A DNA stretch of 10,169 nucleotides from Candidatus Microgenomatus auricola. Lineage in GTDB: Bacteria > Patescibacteriota > Patescibacteriia > UBA9570 > XYC2-FULL-38-9. The DNA lies in contig SBBP01000158.1 of assembly GCA_005239655.1 (NCBI GenBank), forward strand, positions 1 to 10,169, given 5' to 3'. Every line of letters begins with the position of its first letter. Position 1 is the stretch's first letter. A model generated the notes under the pieces. That model was not told the DNA's origin and made no database searches. It was given only the letters and a program-made list of their open reading frames with translations. Position numbers and translations under genes: made by a program. Positions 6,497-10,169 of this stretch are shown in pieces.

Positions 6497-6582
6497 GTTT
6501 GCTCGGACGGAGGACCTGGCTGCCGCGCGAGCGTGGAAGCTATAGCGAGCCGCGGGAGCAAGACCGACCAGTCCGAGCAGAC
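6497..6582. other. 86-base imperfect palindrome between divergent promoters
   Basis: The outer arms pair 6497-6508 with 6571-6582 (12 bp, one G-T). Inside, 6519-6527 pairs with 6551-6559 (eight of nine). The tip carries a direct repeat GCGAGC (6527-6532 and 6545-6550). The stretch GGACCTGG (6512-6519) can alternatively pair with CCAGTCC (6568-6574), which would disrupt the outer arms, so two folds compete. On the minus strand the outer arm is followed after four bases by a run of seven T, which is terminator-like. It sits between the guaA and protease promoters and may insulate them, act as a small RNA, or be a mobile palindrome. No known family was recognised. Confidence 0.45.
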
Positions 6583-6585
6583 AAG

Positions 6586-6614
6586 TTGCTTCTTTACAGA
6601 ATTTCTTAGATAAT
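6586..6614 (+). promoter_or_regulatory. Promoter of the S8 protease gene
   Basis: The -35 box TTGCTT (6586-6591) keeps the important TTG. The spacer is exactly 17 bases, and the -10 box GATAAT (6609-6614) matches five of six. Six bases separate it from the ATG at 6621, which again predicts a leaderless mRNA. Confidence 0.6.
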
Positions 6615-6620
6615 CTCACT

Positions 6621-9600
6621 ATGAGACACATGCAGTACCAGATTCTTTTCCTTCTCTGTTTTATTGTGATCCCGGTAAACGCCCGCGCAGCAGATCACCC
6701 CACTCCAGCACATGCACAAACAGAACAGACCGCTTCACATCAAGTCGTGATCAAATGGAAAGACGAACTACAACACCTCACCCCACAACAAAAACTCAAG
6801 CGCACAGTGCGCCAGCACGCTCATCGTCCATTGAAGCGTGCTGAAACGCATATCATTTCCGATCACGCGCAACGAAATTTTTCTGTGGTGAGTTCTCGCG
6901 ACCTCTCGACTGCGGACTTGATTCGTCAATTTGAAGACCTCCCCACAGTTGAGTACGCGCACGAGAATCTCCTGTTCCGTGCACAAGCACAAGTCACACC
7001 GTGGGGTGTGGATAGCGCTGCTGGAGTGAACGCCACCACTGCACACGCCAGCGGTTACACTGGCCAAGGAACTATTGTTGCCATTATCGACACTGGAATT
7101 GATCTTGATCATGAAGATCTCGACGCAAACATCTGGACACCAGCTGGAAATGACTGCGCGATCAACGGCACATTCACTGCCGGCGGGTGTCCAAACGGTG
7201 GGTACGACTTTGTGAATAGTGATAACGACCCAACCGATGATAATGGCCATGGGACACACGTTGCGGGCAGTGTCGCCGCAGAAGATAACGACACCGGAGT
7301 GATCGGTGTCGCGCCGGACGCACAACTCATGGCAGTCAAAGTGCTTGGTGACGATGGGTTTGGCACGTACGACGACATTGTGAGCGGCATCGATTTTGCA
7401 GTGGACAACGGTGCAGATGTGATCAACATCAGCCTTGGTGCAATGAATGACGATGAAGTCTATACGATTTTGCAAGACGCGATTGAGGATGCTGAAGGAG
7501 CAGGTGTCACCGTCGTCGCCGCAACAGGCAACTACTCCTCCAACGCGGCATTTTTACCATCACAATTCGCAGAGGTAATTTCTGTTAGCGCCGTGCAGCA
7601 AACCGCACTGCAGGAGAATCCAGACACATCGTATGGCACACGACTCGGCTACATTTCCAACTGGGGGAAGGTCACCGTCGCCGCGCCGGGCATGCGCATC
7701 AACAGTACGACATATGATGGTTTGTATTCAGGAAACACGTGGAGTGGTACGTCGATGGCCACACCACACGTTGCAGGTGTTGTCGCATTGCTCAAGGAAA
7801 AAAACTCCGCTCTCACACCTGCGCAAATTCGTTTCATTCTCGAAACCACCGCAGCGGACAACGGTGATATAGGCAAGGACGAATTCTTCGGCAGCGGCAT
7901 CGTTGACGCGGATGCTGCACTTGACGCACTCGACAGCACAACAGAAACCCTCGCACTCGAAGCCAACTGGTCTGAAAATTCGACTGCCGCTTCAAGCCCC
8001 GGCTACTCTGTTGAACCAACAATGCATTCAACCATGATTCCGGCTGACAGTGTGAGTAGTACGACACTACGCATCCGTGCGCGCACGGCAAATGGCACGG
8101 CACTTGCGAGTGAAGGTGTTGACCTCACCACGACTGGGGGATTACTCAGTGCAAGCACCGCAACGACTGACGCAAACGGCGAAGCTGAGTTTACCCTTAC
8201 CGCTCCAGCCACGGCAGGAACAGCAACAGTCACCGCAACACTTTCGGACAGCGGAGCAACGGCATCTGTTGTGATCCACTTTGCCGACACACTGCTCGTC
8301 ACCGACGCCGGACAACCGTTGGATCCGGGTAACGAAGGATGGTTTTTCACCCAAGCGCTGGAAGCGATCGGCGTGGAGTGGCTCGCTTCTTCACGCGGCT
8401 ACCCCGAAGACGAAACAGAACTCGCGAATTTTGACCGTGTGCTTTGGCATAGCGGACGCTATGGGTTGAACGAAAGCGAGCAGCAGAACATCAAAGACTA
8501 TCTCGATGGCGGAGGGAATATCTTCGTTTCCGGTGGAGACATTCTCTATACCTACTACTATTACTCTAGTGGTGAAGGCACTGACGAAACGCATGACGAG
8601 GACATCGTCTTCAACGACGCCTACCTCAATGTTGGGTACAGCAACTACGTCGCCTCAGACCTCACATTCCTTGGTGATGGAAATTTTGAGAGCATCGGTG
8701 CAGACATCGAAGACTTTGGAAGCGAGAGTGCAAACTTTGGGTATACTGATGTCGTCACTGCAGGCAGTAACGGAGTGGTCGGCGGGTACTTCTGTTCCAA
8801 CGAGCAAGACGCGCTTGTCACAGTCGACTCGACATACCGATCGGCATTCTTGGGTGTCGGCTTGGAAGTGGTTGAAAAAACGTATCGGGAAGAAATTATT
8901 GACAGCGCGCTCGATTTTTTGAGTGGCGATGCACCAAGCGGCGGGTCGTATGATGCGCCGTCGACGTGCGATTCTTCAGATACCGCGGATGATGGAACGG
9001 CTACAGACCCTGAAGTGGATGCGGAACCTGATGAGACGCTTCCGGAACCTGGTCAACCCGATGCGGAAGAAGAAAGTGATAGTCCAGAAGTGCTGTTTAA
9101 CCTTTCTGTCGACGAAATCGATGCGACAACGGCAACCGTCTCGTGGGAAACCGATGAAGTCTTGGCCTATTCTGTGATGTACGCTGAAAATGTTGTTGAC
9201 AACCAGAACGACAGCTCAGCACTTGGTGACGTCACAAGCGCCACGATTGAAAACTTACAACCGGATACCACGTACAACTTTACGGTGTATGGCGTCTACG
9301 ATGATGACTCGTTTACCGCTGCACACACCGTGAGCGGCACAACTCCTCCGCTCGCACCATCCATTCCAACGTTAGTCACCGCAAAACGGAGAAAATTAAC
9401 AGTGAGTCTCGCTGACCCGTGGAGCACTGGCTATCAATTTCGTGTACGCGTCAGTGATGCAGATGGAGTTGATTTTGAGGAAGTGACGCTGGACGTCGGC
9501 GATACCGAGGTCACCTTTTCGGGGTTGGAGGCAAAAACCATCTATCAAATCACAGCGGCACTGTTGTATGTCGATGAAAACAGTGAGGAGGTCATCAGTG

Positions 9601-9935
9601 ATTACTCAGAAGCGCTGACGACAGAAACGCTCACGGATCGGGTGAAACGGCCAAAAGTGGAAAAACGAGAGACTGGGCGCGTGCGTATCCGTTGGGAAAA
9701 ACCGCCGGGGAAAATCGCGCAGTACCGCATTCAACTGTGGGAAAAACAGAGCGGTGAGTATGTAAAAGTGCGCGTGGTGAAAGTGAATAAACACCTCAAA
9801 AAAGACGTCAAGAAAAAGTGGATTGCGCATTTGGTGTCCGACACCAAATACCGCGTTCGCGTACGCGCGGTGTTCAACAACGGCGACAACGGAACGTTTT
9901 CGAAATATCGAAGATTGAAGACCGTGCAGGAATAA
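6621..9935 (+). CDS. Secreted subtilisin-like (S8) multi-domain serine protease
   Basis: This 1104-residue exported protease has a signal peptide at 1-23 (cleavage likely after ARA) and an inhibitory propeptide at about 40-122. The S8 catalytic domain spans about 126-440 with D157 (IIDTGID), H210 (NGHGTHVAG), oxyanion N304 (ATGN) and nucleophile S378 (SGTSMATPHVAG), so it should be active. An invasin-type Ig-like domain follows at about 465-555, then a Rossmann-like domain at 557-768 similar to GATase1/ThuA-type folds (VLWHSGRY...YLDGGGNIFVSGGD). An acidic Pro/Glu/Asp linker (785-823) leads to about three fibronectin type III domains (825-908, 912-1001, 1008-1100). The last is rich in Lys and Arg. 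No LPXTG motif or C-terminal membrane segment exists, so it is released or held by the basic domain. Likely roles are protein scavenging or processing of surface proteins. The next ATG at 6630 is an alternative start. Confidence 0.93.
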   Translation: MRHMQYQILFLLCFIVIPVNARAADHPTPAHAQTEQTASHQVVIKWKDELQHLTPQQKLKRTVRQHAHRPLKRAETHIISDHAQRNFSVVSSRDLSTADLIRQFEDLPTVEYAHENLLFRAQAQVTPWGVDSAAGVNATTAHASGYTGQGTIVAIIDTGIDLDHEDLDANIWTPAGNDCAINGTFTAGGCPNGGYDFVNSDNDPTDDNGHGTHVAGSVAAEDNDTGVIGVAPDAQLMAVKVLGDDGFGTYDDIVSGIDFAVDNGADVINISLGAMNDDEVYTILQDAIEDAEGAGVTVVAATGNYSSNAAFLPSQFAEVISVSAVQQTALQENPDTSYGTRLGYISNWGKVTVAAPGMRINSTTYDGLYSGNTWSGTSMATPHVAGVVALLKEKNSALTPAQIRFILETTAADNGDIGKDEFFGSGIVDADAALDALDSTTETLALEANWSENSTAASSPGYSVEPTMHSTMIPADSVSSTTLRIRARTANGTALASEGVDLTTTGGLLSASTATTDANGEAEFTLTAPATAGTATVTATLSDSGATASVVIHFADTLLVTDAGQPLDPGNEGWFFTQALEAIGVEWLASSRGYPEDETELANFDRVLWHSGRYGLNESEQQNIKDYLDGGGNIFVSGGDILYTYYYYSSGEGTDETHDEDIVFNDAYLNVGYSNYVASDLTFLGDGNFESIGADIEDFGSESANFGYTDVVTAGSNGVVGGYFCSNEQDALVTVDSTYRSAFLGVGLEVVEKTYREEIIDSALDFLSGDAPSGGSYDAPSTCDSSDTADDGTATDPEVDAEPDETLPEPGQPDAEEESDSPEVLFNLSVDEIDATTATVSWETDEVLAYSVMYAENVVDNQNDSSALGDVTSATIENLQPDTTYNFTVYGVYDDDSFTAAHTVSGTTPPLAPSIPTLVTAKRRKLTVSLADPWSTGYQFRVRVSDADGVDFEEVTLDVGDTEVTFSGLEAKTIYQITAALLYVDENSEEVISDYSEALTTETLTDRVKRPKVEKRETGRVRIRWEKPPGKIAQYRIQLWEKQSGEYVKVRVVKVNKHLKKDVKKKWIAHLVSDTKYRVRVRAVFNNGDNGTFSKYRRLKTVQE

Positions 9936-9951
9936 AGGCCGAGAACGGAGA

Positions 9952-9980
9952 TTGACAATACCAAATTTTTGCCGTATACT
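9952..9980 (+). promoter_or_regulatory. Consensus promoter of guaB
   Basis: A perfect -35 box TTGACA (9952-9957), a 17-base spacer and the -10 box TATACT (9975-9980, five of six) predict a start near 9987-9989. The promoter begins only 16 bases after the protease stop codon, and no terminator lies between them, so readthrough from the protease gene could also reach guaB. Confidence 0.75.
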
Positions 9981-9995
9981 CATTTTTTATTTACA

Positions 9996-10169
9996 ATGGG
10001 CTATATGGCAAAAAACAGCCTCATTCGAGAAGCCCTCACCTACGACGACGTACTCTTGGTTCCCCAGTACTCCGAGATTCTACCGGCAGATACGGTGTTG
10101 CGCACACGACTTGGAAAACTCACACTCGAATTGCCGTTGTTAAGCGCGCCAATGGACACAGTGACGGAA
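9996..10169 (+). CDS. guaB: IMP dehydrogenase, N-terminal part (cut by window edge)
   Basis: IMP dehydrogenase oxidises IMP to XMP with NAD+, the committed step toward GMP, and supplies the substrate of GuaA encoded in this window. The 58 visible residues hold the family N-terminus: [20 protein letters not shown], followed by a basic/hydrophobic strand, then [13 protein letters not shown], the conserved start of the TIM barrel. The catalytic Cys loop and CBS domains lie beyond the edge. Two in-frame starts exist. ATG at 9996 gives a leader of about 9 bases and ATG at 10005 (MAKNSL...) a leader of about 18 bases. Neither has a Shine-Dalgarno sequence, and the family N-terminus fits both. Confidence 0.93.
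   Translation, partial: MGYMAKNSLIREALTYDDVLLVPQYSEILPADTVLRTRLGKLTLELPLLSAPMDTVTE

Noticed and set aside
6463..6561. Longer guaA start at 6561
   Set aside because: The extra 33 residues are an Arg/Pro-rich translation of the intergenic palindrome and lie upstream of the guaA -10 box.
6478..6620. Riboswitch controlling guaA or the protease
   Set aside because: The predicted transcription starts of both genes lie at their start codons, so the palindrome is outside both mRNAs, and no known purine-type aptamer motif is visible.
6768..7475. 235-codon minus-strand frame opposite the protease
   Set aside because: It lies across the propeptide and catalytic core of the S8 gene. Its translation is not protein-family-like.
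1..10169. CRISPR array, insertion sequence, integrase, phage or defence genes
   Set aside because: No regularly spaced repeats, transposase or integrase motifs, or recognised defence domains were found on either strand.

Overview
The window looks like a compact bacterial chromosome segment of mid GC content, most plausibly from a Candidate Phyla Radiation (Patescibacteria) lineage. That placement is an inference. It rests on the tight packing, the short or absent mRNA leaders, a RodZ-type protein with an Ig-like extracellular domain directly before recA, and a large secreted multi-domain subtilase. UGA is read as stop here, because ftsK ends in TGA within an ATGA overlap, so the lineages that recode UGA are unlikely. 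There is no insertion sequence, phage gene, CRISPR array, tRNA or rRNA that I can support.

Left block (minus strand, about 166-4345): ftsK, a rodZ-like gene and recA form one apparent operon. ftsK and rodZ overlap by 4 bases, and rodZ and recA are 4 bases apart. This couples chromosome segregation, a membrane-anchored shape or division protein, and recombination. The order resembles the spoIIIE...ymfM...recA neighbourhood of Firmicutes. Beyond recA, at 63-145, lies a strongly self-complementary element. The first about 150 bases also hold two competing weak coding possibilities that run off the window.

Middle block (4346-6477, minus strand): guaA encodes a long GMP synthetase of the type seen in eukaryotes. 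It is followed by a possible 34-residue membrane peptide. A self-contained unit comes next: a sigma70-like promoter, about 90 transcribed bases that can fold, and an intrinsic terminator. This is a candidate small RNA gene and it lies just upstream of the ftsK promoter.

Right block (6478-10169): a divergent intergenic region holds an 86-base imperfect palindrome between the guaA promoter and the promoter of a 1104-residue secreted subtilisin-like protease on the plus strand. This protease has a signal peptide, propeptide, S8 catalytic domain, Ig-like domain, a GATase-like fold domain and fibronectin type III domains. guaB (IMP dehydrogenase) starts at the right edge with its own consensus promoter. 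guaB and guaA together convert IMP to XMP to GMP and flank the protease gene.

A recurring theme is start-codon placement. In ftsK, guaA and the protease gene a good -10 box ends 6-7 bases before the ATG, and guaB has only about a 9-base leader. The operon heads therefore look leaderless or nearly so, whereas the internal gene rodZ has a Shine-Dalgarno-like sequence.
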